A DNA stretch of 64,000 bases from Thalassotalea eurytherma (GCF_030161415.1 NZ_BSSU01000004.1:124001-188000); one strand, 5' to 3'. Counted from the stretch's first letter, positions 36,675 to 45,962 are shown. The notes: a model not told the origin generated them from the sequence alone. Numbers and translations: made by a program.

Positions 36675-36710
36675 GTCATTCCGAGGGAGCTTTAGCGAGC
36701 CGAGGAATCT
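36675..36710. repeat. Short interspersed dyad of the GTCATTCC...GGAATCT type
   Basis: GTCATTCCGAGGGAGC followed by TTTA and GCGAGCCGAGGAATCT. This is the common intergenic dyad of many proteobacteria. It lies in the 326-base gap 36577-36902 between the Spy-like gene and the TonB receptor. A different member of the same general type is at 61021. Confidence 0.6.
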
Positions 36711-36862
36711 TATTTTGATTAAAGATCTCTCCACTCGGCTTTGGCATCCTCGGTTTTATCTCCAGAGTCACTCTAACTACGTGCATCCATGCACTAGTCG
36801 GTCGAGATAACTGCTATATATACTTCAATTGAACGTTTACTTTTTCTAATGCTCGTTTTGTA

Positions 36863-36896
36863 TAAAAAGCGCTCATGTCCGATTTGATCATGAGCG
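36863..36896 (-). terminator. Terminator of the second TonB-receptor gene
   Basis: CGCTCATG (36870-36877) pairs with CATGAGCG (36889-36896). On the minus strand the stem is followed by CTTTTTAT. It starts 6 bases after the receptor stop. Confidence 0.8.
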
Positions 36897-36902
36897 ATTT
36901 AA

Positions 36903-39374
36903 TTAATTTAGGTTCCAACTTACAAAGATACTTGGTGTGAATCCACGGAAATTTACTTCTGTTTCAAGAATCTCACCTTCAATAATATCGTACTCTGTGT
37001 ACCATTGGTTTTCACGGTTATAGGCGTTGAAAATCGACAAGCCCAACTCGCCATCACCACCAAACAACTCAAAGCTGTATGTCGCTGATAGGTCAAGTCG
37101 ATGATAGGCATCATAACGCTCACCGTTCTTTTCACCCACTTCATAAGTTGCAGGTATTGTATCCTCAGCAACGCCTAACACTTCTGTGTAAGGACGACCT
37201 GTTGCAAAAACAAAGGTTGATGATAAATCCCAGTCACCTAATGAGTACATCAATACCACTTTGAACTCATGTGGAGTGTCTTGGTCGGCGTAATATGGCG
37301 AATCTGATACCGTTGGGAAATCGTACTCAACTTGGCTATAGGTATAACCTGCCCATCCAGTGAAATCACCAAATGATTTTTGCAAGAATAATTCAATACC
37401 TGAGGCTGTGCCGTCACCGGTATGAAACTCTTGCTCTAAGGTAAGCACTGCGCCACGTCCGTCTTCATTACGCATTGGTCGGATCTGCTCAGTGAACTCT
37501 GATAAGCCTTCGTATTGTTTGTGAAATAACTCGACGTGAGCTGTGTAGTCATTGCCTTCGTGACTTGCGCCTATAATGAAATGACGAGCTTTACTAACAG
37601 GAACGGTTTCGCCGTCTGCTAGCGTCCAGAAACTTCTTGGGCCTTCTTCGAGACTTTGACGCGCCACACTTAGAGCAAATTGATGGTAATCACCAAATGC
37701 ACCACGTAATTGTGTTGAGTCATTTAAGTCGTACATCATAGACAGTCGCGGTTCGATATAAACTTCATCGTTGATGCTATAGTGACTTGCTCTAATGCCC
37801 GGTGTGACTATTAGCGTATCTAACGCAATTTCGTCTTCTAAATAAAGGGTTGTTGTGGTTGCTTCGTTATTTGTGTTGATGATGACTTCTTCATTTTGCA
37901 TCAGGAAATAATCAATGTTTTGTTCGGTCAGTTGTAAACCAAAACCTAATTTGTGAGTCTGGTTTAAGAAAAAATCGTTTTCTATTTTCATGGTGACATC
38001 ATTTAATAGGTTGTCTTCGTTACTGCTCGACTGGTTGCTTTGTGAATTGTCAGAACTGTCTGAATCATCTGAATCGTCATCAGTATTAAAAGTCACGTCG
38101 CTATTGATCTTACGGTCTCGGTTGCTGAAATACTCAGACGTAGATAAAACAAAGTTACTATTGAGTCTGTCGTTCCATTGATGAGTCAGCTTAGCGCTCA
38201 TGCCCGTGTTGCCCCATTCGCTTAAATCAACCGTGCCGATATCGAAATTGAAGCCGTCACACAATCTACCAGCAAAAGGGCCGCTAGTTTCACCAGAACA
38301 TCTATCTGTTAAGAAGTTGGATTGCCCTGAAATGTCACGAGAGTTATCTAACTCGTCGGCACCGCTGTAAAAACTAAGTGAGAACTTATCGCCATTATCC
38401 ATTCGGTAGGTTAACTTGGCGTTCATATCGTAAAAGTAAGACTCTGGTTCCGTTTGGAATGAACCTAAACCAAACTGACTAGGGATAGCGCTTGTTGCTT
38501 GGTTATTTTCTTGTCCGGTTACTGAATCTAAAATTTCGTCATAAAGATCACTTTGGTAAGACTTACGTGCGGTCATTACAAAGGTGCCAGCACCGTCAGC
38601 AAAAGGCGTCTCAACAATGACATTTGAACTTAATAAACTGACGCTGCCACCTATGTTAAATTGTTCAGTGTTACCATCTTTACCCGTAATATCGATAACA
38701 CTCGACATACGACCGCCGTATTTTGCGCCAAAACCACCTTTAGAAAGTTGCACGTCTTTAATGGCATTGCTATTAAATGCGCTAAAAAAACCAAATACGT
38801 GATCAACGTGGTAAACGGTATAGTCATCAAATAAGACCAAGTTTTGGTCAATAGTACCGCCACGCACCATAAGGCCTGACGAACTTTCGTTAGAGCCAGA
38901 TACACCCGGTAAAAGCTGCATGGTTCTGAATATGTCTTGCTCGCCAAGGTTAGGTAACGACTTTGTGATATCAGATGTAATTGAATATTGGCTTGTTCCT
39001 GACTGTTCAAGCTTTTGTGAAGAAGCGCCAGATACAACTATCGTTTCGATAGAATTGTCCTTGTTACTGCCTGCTTTTAATAGCTCGATGGTCAGTCGCT
39101 CTGTGTCTGATTGGACAAGCACTTCATGGCTTTCAAAACCCATTTTAGTGATCACAAGAGTTGCACCTACTGGCACATCTAACACGGTGAATAAACCATC
39201 TTGGTTGGCAGTGGCAAGGCGATTTGTATCTTTAATTTGAATTTTAGCGTAAGGCAAGGTCTCCCCAGTATTGGAATCGCTTATTTTGCCTCCGACGACA
39301 GGCAATGTTTCGCTTGCAGATGTGAAACAAGCAAACATCATTAAAAAAGTTATTACTGCTGATTTGATATTCAT
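36903..39374 (-). CDS. TonB-dependent receptor with N-terminal carboxypeptidase-regulatory-like domain
   Basis: 823 residues with a signal peptide. Residues about 24-100 are a CarboxypepD_reg-like beta sandwich (VVGGKISDSNTGETLPYAKI), then a plug domain (LPGVSGSNESSSGLMVRGGT, GGFGAKYGGRMSSVIDITGK) and a beta barrel ending ...SIFVSWNLN. The Ig-like front domain and plug are reminiscent of Bacteroidota-style receptors, though the partner SusD lipoprotein is absent. A low-complexity Asp/Ser stretch (DDDSDDSDSSDNSQSNQSSS) lies in an extracellular loop. LTxxQ proteins on both sides suggest shared stress control. Confidence 0.93.
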   Translation of the reverse strand: MNIKSAVITFLMMFACFTSASETLPVVGGKISDSNTGETLPYAKIQIKDTNRLATANQDGLFTVLDVPVGATLVITKMGFESHEVLVQSDTERLTIELLKAGSNKDNSIETIVVSGASSQKLEQSGTSQYSITSDITKSLPNLGEQDIFRTMQLLPGVSGSNESSSGLMVRGGTIDQNLVLFDDYTVYHVDHVFGFFSAFNSNAIKDVQLSKGGFGAKYGGRMSSVIDITGKDGNTEQFNIGGSVSLLSSNVIVETPFADGAGTFVMTARKSYQSDLYDEILDSVTGQENNQATSAIPSQFGLGSFQTEPESYFYDMNAKLTYRMDNGDKFSLSFYSGADELDNSRDISGQSNFLTDRCSGETSGPFAGRLCDGFNFDIGTVDLSEWGNTGMSAKLTHQWNDRLNSNFVLSTSEYFSNRDRKINSDVTFNTDDDSDDSDSSDNSQSNQSSSNEDNLLNDVTMKIENDFFLNQTHKLGFGLQLTEQNIDYFLMQNEEVIINTNNEATTTTLYLEDEIALDTLIVTPGIRASHYSINDEVYIEPRLSMMYDLNDSTQLRGAFGDYHQFALSVARQSLEEGPRSFWTLADGETVPVSKARHFIIGASHEGNDYTAHVELFHKQYEGLSEFTEQIRPMRNEDGRGAVLTLEQEFHTGDGTASGIELFLQKSFGDFTGWAGYTYSQVEYDFPTVSDSPYYADQDTPHEFKVVLMYSLGDWDLSSTFVFATGRPYTEVLGVAEDTIPATYEVGEKNGERYDAYHRLDLSATYSFELFGGDGELGLSIFNAYNRENQWYTEYDIIEGEILETEVNFRGFTPSIFVSWNLN

Positions 39375-39540
39375 AATACGGACTCTTGAATATTTAAGGT
39401 TAAACCTACTAACACTAGGGTCTAGCTGCTGGCTCTCGGTTTTTAGCTTTTAATTGATTTGTATTGTTGTAAAAGAGAGTTAGCTTCGGCAGCTCTCAAC
39501 GTTGTCGAAAACACCGAAACTAACTAGACTCTGGATACAT

Positions 39541-39951
39541 TTATTCACCGCTGTGTTTTTCGCTGATGAACTGTTTCATTCTTTGTTTTTTCTCTGCCAT
39601 ACGCTCACGAATGTCAGCTAATGTCGCCATTTGATCTTCCGTTAAAAACGTCGATAACTCTGTTTTTAATGCGTACATAGCACGAACTTTTTTCTCAGCT
39701 TGTTGGCCTGCTAAAATCGCTGCACCGTCAACATCACCCGAACTAGCAAGTGCTTTGATTTGTTCTCTAATTTTTAACGCATCTTCCATGTGAGCTTTGC
39801 GCTTAGATTGCACTTCTTGGAACTGAACGGTTTGCTCAGGCGTTAAATCAAGTTTGCTGGCAATTCTGTCACCAAAACCGGTTGCATAAGCGTGAGTTGC
39901 AGCTGCTACTGTGAATGTTAAGGCAACGATTGCACCTGTTAATTTTTTCAT
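39541..39951 (-). CDS. Second periplasmic LTxxQ-motif (Spy/CpxP-like) protein
   Basis: 136 residues with a signal peptide (cleavage near AYAT, 22-24). The mature part is helical with LDLTPEQTVQFQEVQSKRKA and FLTEDQMATLADIRERM, again two LTxxQ motifs. It is upstream of the TonB receptor on the same strand (166-base gap). It is a distant paralogue of the protein at 36151; the two share motif and length rather than close identity. Confidence 0.82.
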   Translation of the reverse strand: MKKLTGAIVALTFTVAAATHAYATGFGDRIASKLDLTPEQTVQFQEVQSKRKAHMEDALKIREQIKALASSGDVDGAAILAGQQAEKKVRAMYALKTELSTFLTEDQMATLADIRERMAEKKQRMKQFISEKHSGE

Positions 39952-40382
39952 CTTGTTTCTCCTAATCGAAATAATATTGATTGCCCTTTGTGGGCATATC
40001 CTTAGTGGACAGTTGTAAGATTAAGGAGAAAATGTTCAGGAAGTATGGAGATTTTGCAGTATTTTCATTTTGTTGCAGAGAGCGTAATTCACGGGGTGCT
40101 CTCTAATAAGGAATAGATAAGGGGAAAATGTGCATAGGCGTACAGTGATCCGAGTTTAATTATCTCTTATCCGATATTTACTGAATTTGAAGAGTGGATA
40201 TCCAGATTAAGATGAGCTTATTTAATAGTCACAGCATAAAGGTTATTGCTAAATTTTAGTTGGACAAAAACGTGTCAGCTATTACTTCTGTTTCAAATAA
40301 TCTGCTTATACGGAGTCAAGTCTCAATTTAATAATGAATTTAGTTGATGGTTCAAATTTGAACCATCAACTTGATTTTTTAT
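39952..40382. other. Non-coding region between the LTxxQ gene and the frameshifted esterase
   Basis: About 430 bases. The only notable structure is the perfect palindrome at 40342-40371. The promoter of the LTxxQ gene should lie at its left side; no clear consensus was found. Bases 40383-40441 carry the displaced C-terminal frame of the esterase. Confidence 0.4.
40342..40371. terminator. Perfect 30-bp palindrome, probable terminator of the esterase gene
   Basis: AGTTGATGGTTCAAA (40342-40356) is followed without spacer by its exact complement (40357-40371). It is the only strong hairpin past the ancestral stop (40383) of the minus-strand esterase gene. The T-run (GATTTTTT) is on the plus-strand side, so efficiency on the minus strand is doubtful; an operator is the alternative. 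Confidence 0.55.
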
Positions 40383-40441
40383 TCAATCATTAATTTTTCC
40401 ATTCAGATCATAGCTTTCAAAAAAAGACCATATTTCTTCTG

Positions 40442-42769
40442 CTATATTAATATCGCTGTCTCCCGCAGACCCAGGCCATATATGCTGACACCTTCAATTC
40501 TTAAATGCTCAACAGATACACCGTTGGTTCCATTGTCGTACACATAACGCTGAACCGTGGTGCCATTCTCAGGGAATGTGTCCTCTAAATCAGTGATGAC
40601 AGGTTCCAAATCCGTTTGATTAAAGTCAATCCACCACTGCAAGACAGTTTGAGCTTGTGCATAAGGAAGTTGCTCGTCTGCCGTGCCGTGAGTTTGCAGT
40701 ATTGGGATTGGACGCTCTGGTGTGCAGTCGGAAGCCATATTTGGTGTCATCACACCGGATACTGGGGCGATTGCCGCGAATGTGTCGCTATATTGGCAAG
40801 CCAACTCAAATGAAAAGAAGCCGCCTAATGAAAAGCCCGCCGCATAAATTCGATTGGTATCGATGTTATACGTTGTTGATAGCTCGCCAATTAAGGCGTC
40901 GATGAAGCCCAGGTCATTGGCATCGCCACCTAGCGGGAATCCAGTCACATTCCAGCCATTAATCGCTTGCGGTGTGATTAATATGAAGTTCTCAGTTTCA
41001 GCAAGCTGGTTGAACTGACTATCACTATATTGCTGCTCTGCTGTGCCGTTTCCTCCGTGAAAATCAAACAATAAAGGTACAGCTGTATCGCCGGTATAAT
41101 TGCTAGATACATTCAACAAATATTCGCGTTCTATACCTTCAAATAAGAAAGTCCTTAGGTTATCGGGCGCTTCAACATTCTCAGATTCTGGAACGTAAGT
41201 CACACGCATTGGATCATCTAAGGCAATAATCACTGGTTCAAGATCCCGTGGACCTGGGGATGTATAACTTACACCTTCAAAAGGGGTGCTACCTGGACCA
41301 CCTGGGTTATAAAAGGCTGAATAACCTTCTTCTAAACTTGGGATTTCAAGTATGGTAATGTTTCTTGCAGCTTCTTCATCGCCAACCAAAATGATGTCGA
41401 TATAGTTATCCCTATCTTCACTGTAACAAGCATCAAATGTAACTTCGCCACCTTCAGGCTGACCTAGATCAGACAAACCAACTACTTTAAGCGTGCCACC
41501 CTGCACAGCATATTCCTCCCCTACTTTGTCGATGATAACCGTGCTGCCGTCCACACCATTTGCGTGAATTCGAAAGAAACGTTCAAAATCGTTCGGTTTT
41601 AAACCACTTACGCCATCTGGAGAAAAACCACCCGTTGTTAACATTCTCAGCATGAAATCACCTTCATCGTATAAAACTGTGGCATCATTGGCTGGAATTA
41701 TTGGTAGTAGCGTACTGATCCCTTCTCCATCCATTTGTCCTTCGATGTGATTTAACTTCGCGCCGACTAATCTAGGACCGTTATTCTCATCATACGGACT
41801 GGAATCGTTTTCCCAGGTAAGTCCTACGGCACTGACGACTTGCCCACCTGGGCCTACCATCATCAATGGGGTGTCATCTTCAACAATTTCAAGCTTTATC
41901 GGGAAACGAGCATCAGGATGGTCGCTTGTTAATCTGTTGCCAAACTCGCCAAAAGCAACCGGTGTATTTCGCTCATTGTCTTCAAAGTTGGGTAAGGGGC
42001 CTATCGCCAACGGCCTTACAATGTCACCAGTGTTTAATGTAAATTGAAAATCGGTCAGGCTTAGCGTACTGGTATCAATAGGCCAACTAAACACAATTGG
42101 CAAACCATCAAGACCGATAGCGCCGTCTTTTAGTTCCCCATAAGGCGTCTGATTAATATAAGCCCCAGCAATTTGATCGAGCGTTGAAGTTGAAGTGTAG
42201 TTTTGAGCGCCCGTTCCACAATTAATGTCTGATGACCAAGCTCCACCGGCTTCAAGAACAGAATCAAACGTTAATTCTGGAGCATCAATTCCGACAATGC
42301 CATCAAAGCCCATGCCCGCCGATAAAATTTGTGGCTCTTCAGACCAATAGTCTGCCCCTTTCAATACACCGTCATAGAATAATGAAAACGGCGCTTGTGG
42401 CGTGGTAATGATTGCGCTTTGCGAGGTATCCTCTAGCACCACTACTGTTCTAGTCGCTTGCGACGAGTTACCACTGGCATCTGTTGCAGTATAAGTTAGC
42501 TCATAAGTACCAGGCATGGTGGTATCAACGGCTCCTTGTGTTGATACGATGATTGCACCATCTGTATCATCATGAGCTTCTGCACCCAAGTCACCAAATA
42601 CGGCGTTATACACAACTTCGATACTTTCGTTACCAACGAGAGTAATTACTGGTGGGGTATTGTCGGTTGGGGTACTGTTATCGTTATCACCATCGCTACC
42701 ACAGCCAATAATTTGGCTTGCCAGGATAAGCGCAATACAGTTCAGGGGAAAAGTCACCTTGTTTATCAT
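40442..42769 (-). CDS. Lipoprotein esterase (PHB-depolymerase/LpqC-like) with a C-terminal frameshift
   Basis: Secreted lipoprotein of about 775 residues. The ATG at 42769 is preferred over the GTG at 42778 because AAGGTG lies six bases upstream; the signal ends in the lipobox IIGC. Residues about 40-120 are an Ig-like DUF5011 domain (PPVITLVGNESIEVVYNAVF), then a middle region of unknown type, then an alpha/beta hydrolase with FDFHGGNG, nucleophile GFSLGG and an aspartate in HGTADEQLPY. The final VEHLRIEGVSIYGLGLRETA is out of frame: shifting one base at about 40488 restores GGQHIWPGSAGDSDINIAEE, with the catalytic histidine, to a stop at 40383. So the encoded protein lacks its His. Confidence 0.75.
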   Translation of the reverse strand: MINKVTFPLNCIALILASQIIGCGSDGDNDNSTPTDNTPPVITLVGNESIEVVYNAVFGDLGAEAHDDTDGAIIVSTQGAVDTTMPGTYELTYTATDASGNSSQATRTVVVLEDTSQSAIITTPQAPFSLFYDGVLKGADYWSEEPQILSAGMGFDGIVGIDAPELTFDSVLEAGGAWSSDINCGTGAQNYTSTSTLDQIAGAYINQTPYGELKDGAIGLDGLPIVFSWPIDTSTLSLTDFQFTLNTGDIVRPLAIGPLPNFEDNERNTPVAFGEFGNRLTSDHPDARFPIKLEIVEDDTPLMMVGPGGQVVSAVGLTWENDSSPYDENNGPRLVGAKLNHIEGQMDGEGISTLLPIIPANDATVLYDEGDFMLRMLTTGGFSPDGVSGLKPNDFERFFRIHANGVDGSTVIIDKVGEEYAVQGGTLKVVGLSDLGQPEGGEVTFDACYSEDRDNYIDIILVGDEEAARNITILEIPSLEEGYSAFYNPGGPGSTPFEGVSYTSPGPRDLEPVIIALDDPMRVTYVPESENVEAPDNLRTFLFEGIEREYLLNVSSNYTGDTAVPLLFDFHGGNGTAEQQYSDSQFNQLAETENFILITPQAINGWNVTGFPLGGDANDLGFIDALIGELSTTYNIDTNRIYAAGFSLGGFFSFELACQYSDTFAAIAPVSGVMTPNMASDCTPERPIPILQTHGTADEQLPYAQAQTVLQWWIDFNQTDLEPVITDLEDTFPENGTTVQRYVYDNGTNGVSVEHLRIEGVSIYGLGLRETAILI

Positions 42770-42932
42770 CTCTGTCACCTTGATTTGTTCATTTCAAATA
42801 CGTCGAAATTCGGTTACCAATTCAAATTGGTATTAGATTAAGGAGCAAATGTTCAGGAAGTATGGAGATTATTCAGAGGGATGAATATTTTTTTAATATA
42901 GAAACGCAAAGTAATGAATGTCTATAGAAACT

Positions 42933-42961
42933 AAAAAGCGAGCCATCTGGCTCGCTTTTTT
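42933..42961. terminator. Terminator hairpin downstream of the redox/K+ channel operon
   Basis: AAAAAGCGAGCCA (42933-42945) with TGGCTCGCTTTTT (42948-42960), and T/A runs on both sides, so it is bidirectional in form. It lies 229 bases after the channel stop codon, beyond the repeats of module A. Confidence 0.88.
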
Positions 42962-42970
42962 CAATAATCA

Positions 42971-43179
42971 TTCACAATCTTAATTGTTTTCACAATTCTA
43001 ATTGAATCGTTCACAATTTTATTTGCAGATCGACAAATGATGATCACTTCAATTAAAGTTGGAAACTATACCCATGATTTATAATGGGATATCTAAAAGA
43101 GATTATGCAATTATAGTTGGAAACATACCCACTTTAGCAGCAGGTAAAACACATAAAACAAGCAATTAAAGTCAGAAAC
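42971..43179. repeat. Six short AT-rich repeats before the terminator (3' module A)
   Basis: Three copies run one way: TTCACAATCTTAATTG (42971-42986), TTCACAATTCTAATTG (42989-43004) and TTCACAATTTTATTTG (43010-43025). Three run the other way with a different outer half: TTCAATTAAAGTTGGAAACT (43048-43067), CAATTATAGTTGGAAAC (43108-43124) and CAATTAAAGTCAGAAAC (43163-43179). All fall between the channel-gene stop (43190, minus) and the hairpin at 42933-42961. The shared core is TTAATTG/CAATTAA. The whole 42779-43189 gap holds no gene. Confidence 0.65.
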
Positions 43180-43189
43180 ACAATGTACA

Positions 43190-44140
43190 TTAGCCCCCTT
43201 CACAGCTAGTTGTGGTATAGCGAGTTAACGCTCTGCTGTTTAACAGCTTCTCGAGGCTATCTTGAGAAATATTGAGTTCTTCGGCTAGTTTATCCAAAAC
43301 AGCCCTTTCTGAAACGGTCACTACACCATCTTCAAGTGCGTTAGCAACCTCGGCCTCCAAATGCTTTTTTCTATCACTAAGTTCTTCACCAAATTTGGCA
43401 GCAAGCATAGCAGCAGGCAAAGCAACTACGCCTACACCGAGTAACATAATGAACGTGGCAACAAATTTACCCAAAAACGTAATCGGAGTTACGTCACCGT
43501 ACCCCACGGTTGTCATAGTGACTACTGACCACCATATTGCACTTGGAATGCTGTCGAATACTTCAGGTTGTGCCGTATGTTCAAGGCTATACATAACACT
43601 CCCTGACAGAGTGACCAACACAATCATAATGAAGATAGCAGCTCCAATTGTTGGCAGTTCTTGCTTCAATACATTAATGAATAACCTAAGCCCTTTAAAA
43701 TAATGGGTTAACTTTAACAAACGAAGCATGCGCAGCATCCTGAGATAGCGTAGATCTATCGCAACAATAAAAGAAAGGAAAAATGGCGCTATAGCCATTA
43801 GATCGATTAGAGCAACAGAGGAAAAAATATACTTAACTCTTGTTCGAAGTGGTTTCGATGCATCAGCTTCCGGAGCTTCCGTGCTAACCCATATCCGAGC
43901 TATATATTCTAATGTGAAAATAGCTACAGATATGAGGTTAAACAAATGAAATTCGTCATGATACTTTTGACCAATGGGCGCATATGACTCAACAATGACG
44001 GCAATAACATTAGCGATGATGAGAATGACAATAAAACCACTTAGTAATTTGTTGTAAATTGAACCTTCAAACCCGCTTTCTAATAGCTCAAAAACTTTAC
44101 GTTTCAACATAATAAAATCGCCATTGCTTGCTATATTCAT
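43190..44140 (-). CDS. Voltage-gated-type potassium channel
   Basis: 316-residue six-helix ion channel. S4 carries regularly spaced arginines (LRYLRMLRMLRLLKL, 130-144), and the pore loop has the K+ selectivity filter TVGYGD at 211-216 between S5 and S6. A short cytoplasmic C-terminus (about 245-316) is helical, without an RCK/TrkA_N domain. An internal ATG at 44110 (MLKRKVFELLE) is an alternative start. It is the last gene of the operon beginning with the MdaB-like gene, 46 bases after ltrA, which suggests a stress-linked K+ efflux role. Confidence 0.92.
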   Translation of the reverse strand: MNIASNGDFIMLKRKVFELLESGFEGSIYNKLLSGFIVILIIANVIAVIVESYAPIGQKYHDEFHLFNLISVAIFTLEYIARIWVSTEAPEADASKPLRTRVKYIFSSVALIDLMAIAPFFLSFIVAIDLRYLRMLRMLRLLKLTHYFKGLRLFINVLKQELPTIGAAIFIMIVLVTLSGSVMYSLEHTAQPEVFDSIPSAIWWSVVTMTTVGYGDVTPITFLGKFVATFIMLLGVGVVALPAAMLAAKFGEELSDRKKHLEAEVANALEDGVVTVSERAVLDKLAEELNISQDSLEKLLNSRALTRYTTTSCEGG

Positions 44141-44186
44141 AAAAAATCACTGCTCTAAAAGAGGAGAACGAACGGTGCTACAAATG

Positions 44187-45395
44187 CTAAGATGTTTTGG
44201 CTTGCTCTTCTTCTGACAAAGTGAAATACGCCTTTGTCACCGGTAAAGCAATTTGAGAAATTAACGCCGTTCCCCACAGTAAATTACCAATGATTGCTGG
44301 AACATGAGGCAATATTGGTAATGTCACTAATGCCAGTACCACACCAAATACTCTTATTTTTACCGTCGCAAAGCGATGAGCAACGCGCTTTTCAATATTG
44401 AACTGAATCCACAGAAGCGAAAGTAAATATATTGCTAACCCCGTACAACCGATAGCGCCATACTTCAGAGGATAGGGCTCCAAAAAACCAACTTTAACCT
44501 CACCCGCTAACGCGACACCAATCATTACCGCTGACATCATCAGTACTAAGTGAGCCAACCACCAACTGACTAGCGTCCACTTCTTATTGTCTTTAGGTTT
44601 GCCATTGCCGACAAAATCAAAATAGATCCAGCAAAGAACAAAGATAGCAATGCCACCAAATATGAAGTTCACAATGACACTAGGACTTGCTTTGTAGATA
44701 CCTTTTTCAGATAAGGTGATAACAAGCTTAAAGAACCCTTCACCAGACACAATGAGTAGTAACAATGCAAAACGCTCTGACATATGCCCTAGGCGAGGTA
44801 AAAATCGTTGATTTTCAAGTACGCCTACTTTGGGCATCATATACAGCATCTGTATTGAAAATATGCCTAGTCCAAACAATAAATAACTGTATGGCGCTGA
44901 CAGAAATGCACTTGCGGCAAATAACACTGAGAGCACTAAAAAGTTTCTACTGACATGTGTTGCAAGCTTTGACTCTTCGACACCTAGTCGGTTCGTCCTA
45001 TGATAGAGATACGCGATTATTAACCTATTGATGGCAAATGCTATGGCGAAGAACATCCACCCTTTATCATGAACATGCGGAATTGAAGCTGCCATGACCA
45101 TGGCAGTCACGATTTGACTACACATAATCATTCTGTGTTTTATATCAGTACTGACATAGAGTGAGTTAAAAACACTAGAGTCTGCCCACGCAAACCAAAC
45201 GGCAATAAATAAGCCAGCAAATACTAGAAAGCCACTGAAAGATAAATGATCGCTCAAGTAGTTTCCCAATAAAAAGATAATCACAACGTGAATTAAGTCG
45301 TAAAACAACTCAACCCAGTGCACATGATCGTGCGCATCTTCCGTATCTAAATGGTGCCTTGGAAGACGCCACATTGGATGGTTTTCTAATGCCAT
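44187..45395 (-). CDS. Low temperature requirement protein A (LtrA) family membrane protein
   Basis: 402-residue membrane protein with about eleven hydrophobic segments. The conserved start is VHWVELFYDLIHVVIIF (compare the WxELFFDLVFV motif of LtrA), and FAWADSSVFNSLYVSTDIKH follows. LtrA was named from a cold-sensitive Listeria mutant; its biochemical role is not established. It starts one base before the end of the AhpD-like gene's unit, tightly packed, so it belongs to the redox operon. Confidence 0.88.
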   Translation of the reverse strand: MALENHPMWRLPRHHLDTEDAHDHVHWVELFYDLIHVVIIFLLGNYLSDHLSFSGFLVFAGLFIAVWFAWADSSVFNSLYVSTDIKHRMIMCSQIVTAMVMAASIPHVHDKGWMFFAIAFAINRLIIAYLYHRTNRLGVEESKLATHVSRNFLVLSVLFAASAFLSAPYSYLLFGLGIFSIQMLYMMPKVGVLENQRFLPRLGHMSERFALLLLIVSGEGFFKLVITLSEKGIYKASPSVIVNFIFGGIAIFVLCWIYFDFVGNGKPKDNKKWTLVSWWLAHLVLMMSAVMIGVALAGEVKVGFLEPYPLKYGAIGCTGLAIYLLSLLWIQFNIEKRVAHRFATVKIRVFGVVLALVTLPILPHVPAIIGNLLWGTALISQIALPVTKAYFTLSEEEQAKTS

Positions 45396-45396
45396 G

Positions 45397-45951
45397 TTAC
45401 TTCTCCGGCTTTTCCCAAGCGAAAGGTTTCATCGCATCATCAACTTCCGTATGCGTTAATGCATTGGTGAAGTTAGAAATCAGTTTGGCGGCTAACCCTG
45501 TTAGTACCTCTAAGGCTTGGCGCTTTGTATATCCAGCATTAAGAAACTCAGCTAATTTGTCATCGCCTATATGGCCTCTGTTATCTAATAACGCTTTAGT
45601 GAAATCATGCAGTGCTTGAAGCTTTACATCTGGCAGTTTTGTGCCATTTCGTAGTGCTTCAATAACATCGTCAGGCATTTTGGCTGATTTCATCATCCAC
45701 GTATGACCTGGAACACAGTAGTGGCAATTATTCTCGAAGTTTGACGTCATAAACACAACTTGCTGTTCAAGCGGACTGAACGTTGTGTTTTTCATAAATG
45801 CCGTAAATGTTTCGTTGTAAGCCTTATAGGTTGCTGGAGCTTCAGCCAATATTTTATGAAGGTTTGGAATCATCCCAAAGCCCGCTAGCGATTGCTCCAT
45901 TAATGTTTTTGATTCTTCAGGTGCCGTATCAGGCTCGTAATAAGTAAACAT
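45397..45951 (-). CDS. AhpD-like carboxymuconolactone decarboxylase-family protein
   Basis: 184 residues of the CMD/alkylhydroperoxidase fold. The redox dicysteine is in ENNCHYCVPGHTWMM, with the downstream histidine as in AhpD. Start MFTYYEPDTAPEESKTLMEQ and length fit the peroxidase-related subfamily. Such proteins reduce peroxides or reactive electrophiles with a thiol donor. Packed between the DsbA-like gene (11-base gap) and ltrA (1-base gap). Confidence 0.9.
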   Translation of the reverse strand: MFTYYEPDTAPEESKTLMEQSLAGFGMIPNLHKILAEAPATYKAYNETFTAFMKNTTFSPLEQQVVFMTSNFENNCHYCVPGHTWMMKSAKMPDDVIEALRNGTKLPDVKLQALHDFTKALLDNRGHIGDDKLAEFLNAGYTKRQALEVLTGLAAKLISNFTNALTHTEVDDAMKPFAWEKPEK

Positions 45952-45962
45952 AGTTATACTCT

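Noticed and set aside
38651-39037. 128-codon open frame in another frame of the second TonB receptor
   Set aside because: Shadow of the receptor plug domain; no independent start signal.
43272-43703. 143-codon open frame on the plus strand
   Set aside because: Antisense shadow of the K+ channel gene, which has clear motifs.
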